Shown here: positions 35,742 to 46,157 of the stretch, piece by piece
Layout of the letters: each line of letters starts with the position of its first letter
Numbering within the stretch: the stretch's first letter is position 1
Source of the DNA: Erysipelotrichaceae bacterium
GTDB taxonomy: Bacteria > Bacillota_I > Bacilli_A > Erysipelotrichales > Erysipelotrichaceae
DNA length: 64,000 nt
Assembly: GCA_016280635.1 (NCBI GenBank)
Contig: JAEEHC010000084.1
Coordinates: 1-64,000 of the forward strand
Direction of reading: 5' to 3'
The notes under the pieces: model-generated
Seen by the model: only the letters and a program-made list of their open reading frames with translations
The model's database searches: none
What the model was told of the DNA's origin: nothing
Translations under genes and position numbers: made by a program

Positions 35742-35794
35742 TAATTATTTGGCTGTAGAGAATAGAAGAAATACACTCTAGGGTTCTAATTCTA

Positions 35795-36757
35795 TCAGGT
35801 CATTATCTGAACTATCTCAATGGCCCTGAGCAGGGAATCCGGACGGGCAAGGTTCCTGCCGGCGATGTCAAAGGCGGTTCCGTGGTCAACGGAAGTCCGG
35901 ATGACAGGCAGACCGCAGGTGATGTTTACCCCGCCGTCAAAGTCCATCAGCTTCAGGGGAATGTGGCCCTGATCGTGATACATGGCCACCACCAGATCGT
36001 ATTCGCCCTTGGCGCATTTCAAAAAGACAGTATCCGGGGGGATTGGCCCGCAGACATTGAGCCCGGCGGCCTTCATCTGCTTTACGGCGGGAATGATCTC
36101 GTCAATCTCTTCCCGGCCGAATAGGCCGTTTTCCCCGGCGTGGGGGTTAAGTCCGGCAATGGCAATCCGGGGATTCTCATATCCGGCCTTAACCAGAATT
36201 TCCTGAGCCAGTCCGGTCACCTCAATGATCCGTTCCTTCTTTACTCTTCTGATGGCTTCGGCCAGAGAAACGTGAGTAGAAACATGGATCGTCTTCAGTT
36301 TCTGAGCCCACAGCAGCATCGCGCATCTTTCAGCGTGAGTAAGTTCTTTAAGTATTTCGGTATGTCCGGCATAATCGTAACCGGCCAGATGCAGGGCTTC
36401 CTTGTTGAGCGGGCAGGTAACGATGGCGCTGATTCTGTTATCCAGGGCATCATCACAGGCTCTCTGCAGGAAGATGAAGGCGCTTTTGCCGCACAGCGGG
36501 GAAAGCTGGCCGACGGAAAATTCGGCAAGCTTCAAGCCGGTAGGGTCGATGACGTTGAGCTCGCCATCCCGAGCTTCTGCCGGTTCAGCGATCAGGTTCA
36601 AGCTGTAATGATAGCCAAAGCGATCATTATAGACCGAAAGGACATCTGCAGATCCGTAAATGATGACTTCATCCAAATGCTTATCCAGCACTTTTAGAAT
36701 GATCTCCGGACCGATGCCGGCGGCATCGCCCATCGTTATTCCCAGTCTTTTTGCCAT
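35795..36757 (-). CDS. pdxA: PdxA-family 4-phospho-threonine dehydrogenase
   Basis: A 320-residue NAD-dependent dehydrogenase of the PdxA family. N terminus ITMGDAAGIGPEI; metal-site region MYHDQGHIPLK near 250; late GTAFDIAG. The family includes PdxA of vitamin B6 synthesis and PdxA2, which oxidises 4-phosphothreonate in catabolism. No other B6 gene is near, so PdxA2-like catabolism is at least as likely. GGAGG precedes the start, which lies 22 bases inside the acetamidase gene. Confidence 0.85.
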   Translation of the reverse strand: MAKRLGITMGDAAGIGPEIILKVLDKHLDEVIIYGSADVLSVYNDRFGYHYSLNLIAEPAEARDGELNVIDPTGLKLAEFSVGQLSPLCGKSAFIFLQRACDDALDNRISAIVTCPLNKEALHLAGYDYAGHTEILKELTHAERCAMLLWAQKLKTIHVSTHVSLAEAIRRVKKERIIEVTGLAQEILVKAGYENPRIAIAGLNPHAGENGLFGREEIDEIIPAVKQMKAAGLNVCGPIPPDTVFLKCAKGEYDLVVAMYHDQGHIPLKLMDFDGGVNITCGLPVIRTSVDHGTAFDIAGRNLARPDSLLRAIEIVQIMT

Positions 36758-37674
36758 GGTGAATTTACCTCCGGTTTCAGATACTCTTTTCTGATCTTAC
36801 ATACATACGGGGAAAAAGGTTCGTCATCGCCGTGCAGCATCGTGCATCTGGCTTCCAGAACCTGTCCCAATAACAGATAGGCTTCTTGAGGTGTGAAGCG
36901 GTAGTCTTCGCACATCCAGTCGATCAGCTCATGGGCAGCTTCACAGAAGGAGTCCTTGATCTTAATGTTATTGGCAATGGTCATGATGTAGTCATCGTTT
37001 TCCAGCCGGATCCATTTATTGCCCTTGCGGCCCCTCAGCAGTTCGACCTGCAGGGTCACCAGAGCCTGACACTCGATGGCGCCGCCGTGAGGGATCTCGC
37101 CGTCGCCCATGATGGCGTGGCAGTCCCCGACATGCAGCAGAGCTCCTTCCACATTGATGGGCAGATAGACGGTCGTACCGGCGGTCACTTCCTGAACATC
37201 CATGTTGCCGCCGTTTTCATAGGCATACTGGGCGCTCTGGCTTCCCTGAGCCGGAGCGGTAGCAATGGTGCCGATCATCGGTTTGATGGGCAGTTTCAGC
37301 TGATCGGACCAGTCAACGTAATCATCATGAATTTCCACGGTCTTGGTTACCACATCCCAGTCATTGGGATAGATCAGCTGGGAGAGCTTGTTGCGCCAGC
37401 CGGCAAAGCCGGTATAGCCCAGTCTGCCCGGTCTGACTTCCAGGATCCTGACTGCCAGGGTATCACCGGGATGAGCCCCTTCAACATTAATGACAGTGCA
37501 GAGATTTGGTCCTCTGGACTTGGAGGGATCCCAGAGATCGGTGATGCTGTTGAGCCAGGAGCCACCGTTGAGCTGGGTTTCGACCTTAAAGGTTTCTCCG
37601 GAGCGAACGCTCAGAGCGGCTTCATTATCCGGGGAAAAGCAGTTATAGACATGATCTCTCTTTGCGGTTTTCAT
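36736..37674 (-). CDS. Acetamidase/formamidase family protein
   Basis: A 312-residue protein of the FmdA/AmdA family, hydrolysing a small amide to ammonia and acid. Conserved stretches include NVEGAHPGDTLAV near 65 and VGDCHAIMGDGE near 185. It overlaps pdxA by 22 bases. No SD precedes the ATG; the -10 ends only six bases upstream, so the mRNA may be leaderless. Substrate unknown. Confidence 0.85.
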   Translation of the reverse strand: MKTAKRDHVYNCFSPDNEAALSVRSGETFKVETQLNGGSWLNSITDLWDPSKSRGPNLCTVINVEGAHPGDTLAVRILEVRPGRLGYTGFAGWRNKLSQLIYPNDWDVVTKTVEIHDDYVDWSDQLKLPIKPMIGTIATAPAQGSQSAQYAYENGGNMDVQEVTAGTTVYLPINVEGALLHVGDCHAIMGDGEIPHGGAIECQALVTLQVELLRGRKGNKWIRLENDDYIMTIANNIKIKDSFCEAAHELIDWMCEDYRFTPQEAYLLLGQVLEARCTMLHGDDEPFSPYVCKIRKEYLKPEVNSPWQKDWE

Positions 37675-37680
37675 GTTTTC

Positions 37681-37710
37681 ATTATATTATCTGCCGGCTG
37701 ACCGGCACAA
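37681..37710 (-). promoter_or_regulatory. Promoter of acetamidase-pdxA, possibly leaderless
   Basis: Minus strand TTGTGC, 18-base spacer, TATAAT (37686-37681). The ATG at 37674 is seven bases below the -10, about where RNA would begin. The upstream edge abuts the terminator of the serine acetyltransferase gene. Confidence 0.5.
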
Positions 37711-37733
37711 GAAAAAAGTCCGCTGAGCGGACT
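37711..37733 (-). terminator. Terminator of the serine acetyltransferase gene
   Basis: AGTCCGC (37717-37723) and GCGGACT (37727-37733) with TTTTTTC on the minus strand. Confidence 0.85.
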
Positions 37734-37758
37734 CTTCAAAGTCGTCTTCTGATCAGGT

Positions 37759-38541
37759 TCAGTCCTTCTTTTCCGGAGAGTGCAGGATCCAGCTGTTGCC
37801 GCCGACCACCATGTTATCGGGAATGAAGGTATCCCCGCCCAGAATGGTGGCGTTGGCATAGATGACAACGTTGTTGCCGATGTTGGGATGGCGCTTGCCG
37901 CCCTTGACCGGGAAGCCGTTTTCATCCATCTTGAAGCTGCGGGCTCCGATGGTAACGCCCTGATAGAGCTTGACATGATGGCCGAGCACGGCAGTTTCAC
38001 CGATGACGATGCCGGTACCGTGGTCGATACAGAAGTATTCACCGATGGTCGCTCCCGGGTTGATGTCAATACCAGTCTTGCCGTGGACATATTCGGTCAT
38101 GATGCGGGGAATGATGGGAACGCCCAACCGGTAAAGGCCGTGGGCCAGCCGGTAGGCCAGGATGGCGTAGAAGCCGGGGTAGGTGATGATGACTTCCTGC
38201 TTGCTGGTGGCGGCCGGGTCACCGTCATAGATGGCCTGGATGTCGGTCAACAGCACTCTCTTGATCTCTGGCAGCATGCCAACATATTCATCAATGATCG
38301 TGTCAATGTCGGCAGTTTTTTCAGCCAGCGCATAAGCGGCTGTCATCTGGTCCTTCAGCTGATTTCTGGTCAGGGAAAGGACCTGCTGCGGATCAGTTAA
38401 TGAGCAGAAATGAAAATAATCAGGAAAAAGCAGCGTCTGTAAGAGTTTTAAGGCCCGGACGGTCAGTTCGCGGTCCGGAAGTCTTTCCTTATCGTCGTCT
38501 TCATTGAGTTCTCTCAGTTTTTCCAGTATTTCCTTATCCAT
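37759..38541 (-). CDS. cysE: Serine O-acetyltransferase
   Basis: A 260-residue hexapeptide-repeat acetyltransferase. The N-terminal helical domain is followed by the left-handed helix with TGIDINPGATIG, IDHGTGIVIGETAVLG and KLYQGVTIGA, matching serine acetyltransferases that make O-acetylserine for cysteine. The start at 38541 is chosen over 38610 because a long reading would run through the promoter. The upstream TTTACA-17-TATAAT fits this. Confidence 0.87.
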   Translation of the reverse strand: MDKEILEKLRELNEDDDKERLPDRELTVRALKLLQTLLFPDYFHFCSLTDPQQVLSLTRNQLKDQMTAAYALAEKTADIDTIIDEYVGMLPEIKRVLLTDIQAIYDGDPAATSKQEVIITYPGFYAILAYRLAHGLYRLGVPIIPRIMTEYVHGKTGIDINPGATIGEYFCIDHGTGIVIGETAVLGHHVKLYQGVTIGARSFKMDENGFPVKGGKRHPNIGNNVVIYANATILGGDTFIPDNMVVGGNSWILHSPEKKD

Positions 38542-38556
38542 GTTATTACCTGCTTC

Positions 38557-38590
38557 TATCGGTTTAATTATAGTTTTTGTCAACAATGAT
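38557..38590 (-). promoter_or_regulatory. Promoter of the serine acetyltransferase gene
   Basis: Minus strand TTTACA, 17-base spacer, TATAAT, followed within about 30 bases by the start codon. Confidence 0.6.
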
Positions 38591-38615
38591 GTAAAGGAAA
38601 CTGCCGGCATGAGGT

Positions 38616-38644
38616 TTGCCAGAGAGAAGGGGCAAGTTTATAAT
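38616..38644 (+). promoter_or_regulatory. Promoter of the second S9 peptidase
   Basis: TTGCCA (38616-38621), 17-base spacer, TATAAT (38639-38644), 30 bases before the start codon. Confidence 0.6.
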
Positions 38645-38673
38645 TTTGTTATTGAACTAGAAAGCGTGATTAC

Positions 38674-40671
38674 ATGAAGAAAATCGAACTTAACGAATTC
38701 TGCAATTTCAGGATGCTCTCATCAGTCACCTTTTCACCTGAGGGCGACAAGCTGGCTTATGTGCAGAGCACCATCGATGAAAAGGAAAACGAGTATCTCA
38801 GCAATCTGATGCTGATCAGAGACGGACGGACCGTTACCTTGGTAAATGACGGAAAGGTTGGCAGTTTCTTCTTTGAAGACAACGATCACATCCTCTTCTC
38901 CACCGTCAGGGGCAGGGATAAGGATAAGGAAAAGAAGGAAGAGTTTACGACTTACTACCGTCTGGATCTCAATGGCGGCGAAGCCGAAAAGGCTTATGAA
39001 TTCCCCTTTATTACCGGGGAAATGAAGAAACTGGATAATGGTGACTACCTGCTTACCGGTGTCATTGACGTCCGCTATCCTGACTATTACCTGTTAAAGG
39101 ATGAAAAGAAGAAGAAATTCCTGGAAAAATTCAAGGAAGAGAACGAAGACTATGAAGTTCTGACGGATTCCCCGTTCTTTTCCAATGGCGCCGGATTCGT
39201 TTCCGGAAAGCGTTCAGCGCTGTTTTATTACCATGTGAAGGATAACAGGCTGGAAAGACTGACGGATAAGTATCTGGATGTCGGTGACCTCCGGGTCAGG
39301 GGCGAGAAGGCATATTTCGTCGGTACCGGCTATAAGGCTAAGGCACCGCTGTATTCCGCTGTTTATATGCTTCCTCTGAAGGACAGAAAACCGGTCAGGA
39401 TCCTGAAGCCGAAATTACAGATCTATTCTCTGGAACTGCTTAAGGACCAGCTGCTGGTCGTGGGAACGGAAGGAAAGCGCTATGGTCTCAGCGAGAACCC
39501 ATTCTTCTACCTGCTCGATGAAAACACCGGCGAACTGCAGCTCATCAATGAAGCTGATGAGTCCATCGGTTTGGGAGTTCTGAGCGACGTGGAATACGGT
39601 TCAACCCGCTTCATGAAGAGCGACGGTGAGTTTGTCTATTTCCCCGCTCTTGAGCGCTATGACGGAGTTCTTAAGAGAATTGATCTGAACGGAAAGATTG
39701 AAACGGTTGCCTTTAAGCCGGGTTCCATCAATGACTATGACGTCTGTAACGGTAAGATCGCCATGATGGGCATGTTTGGCCTGGACCTGCCGGAAATCTA
39801 CCTCAAGCAAGAGAATGAATACCGGAAAGTTACCAAGGCCAATGAAGAGGTATTAAAGGATAAATACCTGGCACAGCCCCGCTATCTGAAGACTGTCTGC
39901 GAAGGCGAAGAGATCGACGGCTGGGTACTGTTACCGGAAGAGTTTGATGAGCAGAAGAAATATCCGGCAGTTCTGGACATCCACGGCGGACCCAAGTGCG
40001 CCTACGGTCCGGTCTTCTTCCACGAGATGCAGCTGTGGGCATCCCGGGGCTACATCGTGATGTTCTGCAACCCCCACGGTTCCGATGGCCGTGGCAACGA
40101 GTTTGCCTCTCTGAATCTGCGCTGGGGATCCATTGACTTCCGGCACATCATGGCCTTTGTCGATAATGTGCTGAAGACCTATCCGCAGATCGATGAGAAG
40201 AAGGTCTGCTGCACCGGCGGTTCCTATGGCGGCTACATGAGCAACTGGATCATGGGTCATACCGACCGCTTCTGCTGCATTGCCACTCAGCGCAGCATTT
40301 CCAACTGGATCACCATGTACGGTGTCGGTGACATTCCGCCGATCGCCTGCGACGAGACCTGCAATACCCACCCCTACAGCGAGGAAGGATTCCGGCAGAT
40401 GTGGGAGGTCTCTCCCTTGAAATATGTCCGCAATGCCAAGACTCCGACCCTGTTCATCCACAGTGATGAAGACCACCGCTGCCCGATCGAGGAAGGCTAT
40501 CAGCTCTATACGGCGCTGATTTACCAGGGGGTTGAAGCCCGGATGGTGGTCTTCCATGGCGAGAACCATGAGCTGAGCCGCACCGGCAAGCCCAAGCACC
40601 GCTTAAGAAGGCTGAAGGAGATCACCGGATGGTTTGATGCTCATACCGGACAGCCCAAAAGCAATTCTTGA
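38674..40671 (+). CDS. S9 family peptidase, paralogue of the gene at 8600
   Basis: A 665-residue serine peptidase with the same layout as the 638-residue gene at 8600: propeller-like N-terminal half, then hydrolase with Ser in GGSYGGYM near 516, Asp in SDEDHRCP near 598 and His in GENHELS near 631. No signal peptide. Weak SD. Its stop codon overlaps the -35 of the metG T-box promoter. Confidence 0.9.
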   Translation: MKKIELNEFCNFRMLSSVTFSPEGDKLAYVQSTIDEKENEYLSNLMLIRDGRTVTLVNDGKVGSFFFEDNDHILFSTVRGRDKDKEKKEEFTTYYRLDLNGGEAEKAYEFPFITGEMKKLDNGDYLLTGVIDVRYPDYYLLKDEKKKKFLEKFKEENEDYEVLTDSPFFSNGAGFVSGKRSALFYYHVKDNRLERLTDKYLDVGDLRVRGEKAYFVGTGYKAKAPLYSAVYMLPLKDRKPVRILKPKLQIYSLELLKDQLLVVGTEGKRYGLSENPFFYLLDENTGELQLINEADESIGLGVLSDVEYGSTRFMKSDGEFVYFPALERYDGVLKRIDLNGKIETVAFKPGSINDYDVCNGKIAMMGMFGLDLPEIYLKQENEYRKVTKANEEVLKDKYLAQPRYLKTVCEGEEIDGWVLLPEEFDEQKKYPAVLDIHGGPKCAYGPVFFHEMQLWASRGYIVMFCNPHGSDGRGNEFASLNLRWGSIDFRHIMAFVDNVLKTYPQIDEKKVCCTGGSYGGYMSNWIMGHTDRFCCIATQRSISNWITMYGVGDIPPIACDETCNTHPYSEEGFRQMWEVSPLKYVRNAKTPTLFIHSDEDHRCPIEEGYQLYTALIYQGVEARMVVFHGENHELSRTGKPKHRLRRLKEITGWFDAHTGQPKSNS

Positions 40672-40696
40672 TTAAGCCGGTAAAGTATTGTATATT
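40668..40696 (+). promoter_or_regulatory. Promoter of the metG T-box leader
   Basis: TTGATT (40668-40673), 17-base spacer, TATATT (40691-40696). RNA would start near 40703. Confidence 0.6.
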
Positions 40697-40702
40697 TTAA
40701 CT

Positions 40703-40910
40703 ACAGGTTGTGAACAGAAGAGTAGCAGCAAGCCGGAAGCAGAGAGACATTGGCTGGTGGAAAATGTCCGAAGTGAACTGTGAACATGGTCTGGGAACCG
40801 TCCTGCCAATGTCCTTCAGGCAGGAACGTATGACGGCGTTAACGTTTTGAGAAGCAATTAAGGTGGTACCACGTTAAAGACGTCCTTTGTCGTGGTACCT
40901 TTATTTTTTA
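40703..40910 (+). promoter_or_regulatory. T-box riboswitch (tRNA-Met sensing) upstream of metG
   Basis: The conserved T-box AAGGTGGTACCACG is at 40860-40873. GGTACCACG (40865-40873) pairs with CGTGGTACC (40891-40899) to form a terminator with TTTATTTTTT; binding of uncharged tRNA would favour the antiterminator. TCCTGCC/GGCAGGA (40801-40807, 40819-40825) forms the stem III hairpin. ATG at 40785-40787 is a candidate Met specifier. Confidence 0.88.
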
Positions 40911-40924
40911 CAGGAGGTATGAAT

Positions 40925-42859
40925 ATGACTGAGAAGAAACCTTATTACATTACGACGGCAATTGCCTATGCCAGCGGCAAGCCGCACATCGGCAACACCT
41001 ATGAGATCATCATGGCTGATGCCATCGCCCGCTACCGCCGGGCCCAGGGCTATGACGTGCGCTTCCAGACCGGAACTGACGAGCATGGCCAGAAGATTCA
41101 GGAAAAGGCTGAGGCGGCCGGACTGACCCCGAAGCAGTTTGTCGATCTGCAGGCCGGTGAGATCAAGCGGATCTTCGATCTGATGAATACCTCCTATGAC
41201 CGCTTCATCCGGACAACGGACGATGACCACGAAGCACAGGTCAAGAAGATCTTCAGGAAACTCTATGACCAGGGCGACATCTACAAGAGCGAATACGAAG
41301 GCTGGTACTGCACACCGTGTGAATCCTTCTGGACTGAATCCCAGCTGGTCGACGGCAAGTGCCCGGACTGCGGCCGGGAAGTTCACAAGGAGAAGGAGGA
41401 ATCCTACTTCTTCAAGCTGAGCAAGTATCAGAAGAAACTGGAAAAGTACATTGAGGATAACCCGCACTTCATTCAGCCGGAATCCCGCAAGAATGAGATG
41501 ATCAACAACTTCCTGAAGCCGGGTCTGCAGGACCTCTGCGTATCCCGCACCTCCTTCAGCTGGGGCATCCCGGTCGACTTTGATCCCAAGCATGTCGTCT
41601 ACGTCTGGATCGATGCCTTAAGCAACTACATCACCGGTCTGGGCTATGATGTTGATGGTAATCATGGAGACCTCTATAAGAAGTACTGGCCGGCTGATCT
41701 GCACCTGATCGGCAAGGACATCGTCCGGTTCCACACCATCTACTGGCCGATCATGCTGCTGGCTCTGGATGTACCGCTGCCCAAGCAGGTCTTCGGTCAT
41801 CCCTGGATGCTGGTAGGTGAAGACAAGATCTCCAAGAGCCGGGGCAATGCCATCTATGCTGATGACCTGGTTCACTTCTTCGGCGTTGACGCGATCAGAT
41901 ACTTTGTTCTGCATGAGATGCCGTTTGCTCAGGATGGCTCGATCACCTGGGAACTGGTCATCGAAAGATACAATTCCGATCTGGCCAACATCTTCGGCAA
42001 TCTGGTCAGCCGCACCGTCTCAATGACCAACAAGTACTTTGACGGCCTGCTGTCCGATCAGCGCGCTGAAGAGCCTGTGGATGAGGAACTGAAGCAGCTG
42101 GCTGGCGAGACAGTCAGAAAGGTTGCGGCCAAGATGGATGAACTGAAGGTTGGTGACAGCCTGGAAGCCATCCTGGATCTGTTAAGAAGATGCAACAAGT
42201 ACATCGATGAAACCACCCCGTGGCTACTGGCCAAGGAAGAAGACAAGAAAGTCAGACTTAACACCGTTCTCTACAACCTTCTGGAAGGCATTCGTACCGC
42301 TACCGTCTTACTGGCACCGTTCATGCCGGAAACCGCCGAGAAGGTCTATCAGCTGATCAACACCAGGGCAACGACTCTGGAGTCCGTTGAGCATTGGGGT
42401 GGCTATGAGGTCAACAACAAGGTCGCTGAAAAGGCAGATCCGCTGTTTGCCCGCATTGACGCCAACGCCAAACTGGATGAGATCCATGCCTATCTGGAAG
42501 AAAAGTATCCGACCGTCAAGCCGATGGTCTACAAGGATGAGATCGAGATCGGTGACTTCGAGAAGCTGGACCTGCGGGTTGGCACCGTTCTGGAGTGCCA
42601 GAAGCATCCCAAGGCCGACAAGCTGCTGGTTTCCAAGGTCAGATGCGGATCGGACACCCGTCAGATCGTTTCCGGCATTGCCAACTGGTACAAGCCGGAG
42701 GAAATGGTCGGCAAGAAGGTAGCCTTCATTGCCAACCTGAAACCGGTCGTCTTAAGAGGCGTGGAATCGCAGGGCATGATCCTGTGTGCCGAAGATGAGA
42801 AGGGCAACCTGGAAGTTGTCAGTCTGGGAAAGACTGAGGACGGAGCAACCATCCGGTGA
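40925..42859 (+). CDS. metG: Methionyl-tRNA synthetase
   Basis: A 644-residue MetRS of the Bacillus type. HIGN near residue 22, four zinc Cys (CTPC, CPDC) near 127-148, intact KISKSRGN near 300, and a C-terminal tRNA-binding domain (LDLRVGTVL onward). The start at 40925 follows AGGAGG; 40919 would leave one base of spacing. Controlled by the T-box leader. The rlmH GTG start overlaps its TGA. Confidence 0.95.
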   Translation: MTEKKPYYITTAIAYASGKPHIGNTYEIIMADAIARYRRAQGYDVRFQTGTDEHGQKIQEKAEAAGLTPKQFVDLQAGEIKRIFDLMNTSYDRFIRTTDDDHEAQVKKIFRKLYDQGDIYKSEYEGWYCTPCESFWTESQLVDGKCPDCGREVHKEKEESYFFKLSKYQKKLEKYIEDNPHFIQPESRKNEMINNFLKPGLQDLCVSRTSFSWGIPVDFDPKHVVYVWIDALSNYITGLGYDVDGNHGDLYKKYWPADLHLIGKDIVRFHTIYWPIMLLALDVPLPKQVFGHPWMLVGEDKISKSRGNAIYADDLVHFFGVDAIRYFVLHEMPFAQDGSITWELVIERYNSDLANIFGNLVSRTVSMTNKYFDGLLSDQRAEEPVDEELKQLAGETVRKVAAKMDELKVGDSLEAILDLLRRCNKYIDETTPWLLAKEEDKKVRLNTVLYNLLEGIRTATVLLAPFMPETAEKVYQLINTRATTLESVEHWGGYEVNNKVAEKADPLFARIDANAKLDEIHAYLEEKYPTVKPMVYKDEIEIGDFEKLDLRVGTVLECQKHPKADKLLVSKVRCGSDTRQIVSGIANWYKPEEMVGKKVAFIANLKPVVLRGVESQGMILCAEDEKGNLEVVSLGKTEDGATIR

Positions 42860-43311
42860 TCAGCATTGTTGCCGTCGGAAAGATCAAGGAAAAGTCCCTT
42901 CAGAATCTGATTGATGAATATCTCAAGCGGATCTCCGGCTACACTAAGATCAATGTTGTTGAAGTAGCGGATGAGCCTAATGACCGCAGTGACGTTCTTC
43001 AGATCGAAGGTCAACGGATCCTGAAGCAGATAAGGGATGACGCCTATGTCATCCTGCTGGATCTGCAGGGCAGGGAAGTTGATTCCGTCAGTTTCTCCAG
43101 GTTGATTCAGGACATCAATACCTACCGCTCTTCCCACATTGTCTTTGTGATCGGCGGGTCCCTGGGAGTCAGCGAAGAAGTCCGTAAGAGAGCCGATTAC
43201 CGGCTGAAGATCTCCGAGATGACTTTTCCCCACAATCTGGCCAGACTGATCATTCTGGAACAGATCTACCGGGCCTATAAGATCGCCAACAACGAGACTT
43301 ATCACAAATGA
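42856..43311 (+). CDS. rlmH: 23S rRNA pseudouridine-1915 N3-methyltransferase RlmH
   Basis: A 151-residue SPOUT methyltransferase of usual length, beginning ISIVAVGKIKEKSL and ending with the IYRAYKIANNETYHK region, cut here as RAYKI and NETYHK motifs; the SAM-binding VIGGSLG is near 100. The start is GTG, overlapping the metG stop (GTGA). Confidence 0.93.
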   Translation: MISIVAVGKIKEKSLQNLIDEYLKRISGYTKINVVEVADEPNDRSDVLQIEGQRILKQIRDDAYVILLDLQGREVDSVSFSRLIQDINTYRSSHIVFVIGGSLGVSEEVRKRADYRLKISEMTFPHNLARLIILEQIYRAYKIANNETYHK

Positions 43312-43334
43312 AAAGCTGTCTGCGGACAGCTTTT
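43311..43334. terminator. Terminator between rlmH and the converging thioesterase gene
   Basis: AAAAGCTGTC (43311-43320), TGCG loop, GACAGCTTTT (43325-43334). Good tails in both directions. Confidence 0.8.
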
Positions 43335-43344
43335 TGCGTGGTGA

Positions 43345-44067
43345 TCAGTTAATGCGGACCAGAATGGCGTTGTGGCCGTTTTCCTTCAGGGCCGTCAGTT
43401 CCAGCCCGCCGTTCTTTTCCCGCCTGTAGAAGGAAAGCGTTTCTCCTTCCGTGCAGGGAGTCAGGTAATTGATTTCAAACTTTCTGATGTTCAGTTCATC
43501 CAGCTGAGCAGAACTGAAGAAGTTAAGCAGGGCGCTGACATAGGCGACGTTATTGACATGCCGGCCCAGATCGATATCGCCGGAAACGACAACATGGCGT
43601 CCGATCAGCTGGTCTTCGGTGAAATTATGATCGATCATCGTAAAATCATGCGGGCAGCAGTCGTCTTCCCGGAAAGCCAGATCAGCCGGAAACAGCCCGT
43701 CAACCGGCTGAACAGCATTGGCGGCAATGTTCCATGCGACCCACAGGGTCTTGGCTATGGCAACGATCTCATCACCGCAGGACAGCGTATAGTCGCGATA
43801 GCAGCGCTGACCTTCCGGCCGCAGCGGCCAGGTCGTAACGGTCAGCTGCTCCATCAGCTGCGGATAACGTTCAACGATCACCATGGTCTTGGTAGTCAGC
43901 CAGAACAGGCCTCTGGGCAGGATGTCGGCAGCACCGACCCCAAGCTGGCTGGCGTGCATGGTTGCCGCATCCATAAACAGGTTCATCATCGCCTTCAGCG
44001 ACAGGCGGGCATTGTGATCGGTCATGCTGGGCATGACGGCGCAGCGGTATTGAAAGGTGTTTTCCAT
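43345..44067 (-). CDS. Acyl-ACP thioesterase
   Basis: A 240-residue double hot-dog protein of the bacterial FatA-like acyl-ACP thioesterase family. DIDLGRHVNNVAYV near 165-178 has the expected Asp/Asn/His type residues. Releases fatty acids from acyl carrier protein. GGAGG precedes the ATG. Monocistronic. Confidence 0.85.
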   Translation of the reverse strand: MENTFQYRCAVMPSMTDHNARLSLKAMMNLFMDAATMHASQLGVGAADILPRGLFWLTTKTMVIVERYPQLMEQLTVTTWPLRPEGQRCYRDYTLSCGDEIVAIAKTLWVAWNIAANAVQPVDGLFPADLAFREDDCCPHDFTMIDHNFTEDQLIGRHVVVSGDIDLGRHVNNVAYVSALLNFFSSAQLDELNIRKFEINYLTPCTEGETLSFYRREKNGGLELTALKENGHNAILVRIN

Positions 44068-44152
44068 GTCAGGGAACCTCCTTCTTCAATATCATTTTAC
44101 ACTGTTTTCAACACCGTGAGTAAACAGACGGTCATGTCGGAGCCGGACATGA

Positions 44153-45649
<1,497 letters not shown>

Positions 45650-45667
45650 GACAGAAAATGATTATTA

Positions 45668-45696
45668 TTGAAAACACTTACAAAATGTTATAGAAT
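45668..45696 (+). promoter_or_regulatory. Promoter of ptsH
   Basis: TTGAAA (45668-45673), 17-base spacer, TAGAAT (45691-45696), 37 bases before the start. Confidence 0.65.
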
Positions 45697-45732
45697 ACAG
45701 GCATAGGTAGTTTAGGAGGTTGATAATTACAT

Positions 45733-46029
45733 ATGACAGAAGTTAAAGTTCTTGTTGTTGATCCAGTTGGTTTACATGCCCGTCCGGCAACCGTCGCAGT
45801 TCATGCTGCCAGCAAGTGCAAGTGCAAGGTCACCATTTCCTTCAACGGACGTTCAATGGACATGAAGTCAATCATGGGCGTCATGTCTCTGGGCATTCCC
45901 ACTCAGTCTGAAATCGTCATTACCTGTGACGGTGAAGATGAGGAAGCTGCCATCAAGTCAATCGTTGAGACTCTGGCCAGCCAGAAGGTCATCGACGCAC
46001 CTGAAGCAGCACCGGCTGAAGAAGCATAG
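45733..46029 (+). CDS. ptsH: Phosphocarrier protein HPr
   Basis: A 98-residue PTS phosphocarrier. His 15 (GLHARPA) receives phosphate from enzyme I, and Ser 46 (DMKSIMG) is the HPr kinase site, so carbon catabolite control is likely. A ten-residue Ala/Glu/Pro tail extends it past the usual 88. It stands alone, without ptsI, between its own promoter and a terminator. Confidence 0.95.
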   Translation: MTEVKVLVVDPVGLHARPATVAVHAASKCKCKVTISFNGRSMDMKSIMGVMSLGIPTQSEIVITCDGEDEEAAIKSIVETLASQKVIDAPEAAPAEEA

Positions 46030-46050
46030 CAGTATTCAAAACGGACTGTC

Positions 46051-46083
46051 AAAGTATCATCTGCGGATGATACTTTTCTTTTC
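46051..46083 (+). terminator. Terminator of ptsH
   Basis: AAAGTATCATC (46051-46061), TGCG loop, GATGATACTTT (46066-46076), then TCTTTTC. Confidence 0.85.
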
Positions 46084-46157
46084 CGTTTTTCAGCCGGTTA
46101 ATGTGTTAGAATAATATCAGAAAACCGTAAGGTAATAATCATTGGAGAGGAAAGAAA

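Noticed and set aside
32030-35760. Possible attachment-site repeats flanking the AT-rich cassette
   Set aside because: Only a short loose likeness (AATTAT near a GGC) is seen on both sides; no integrase or tRNA gene.
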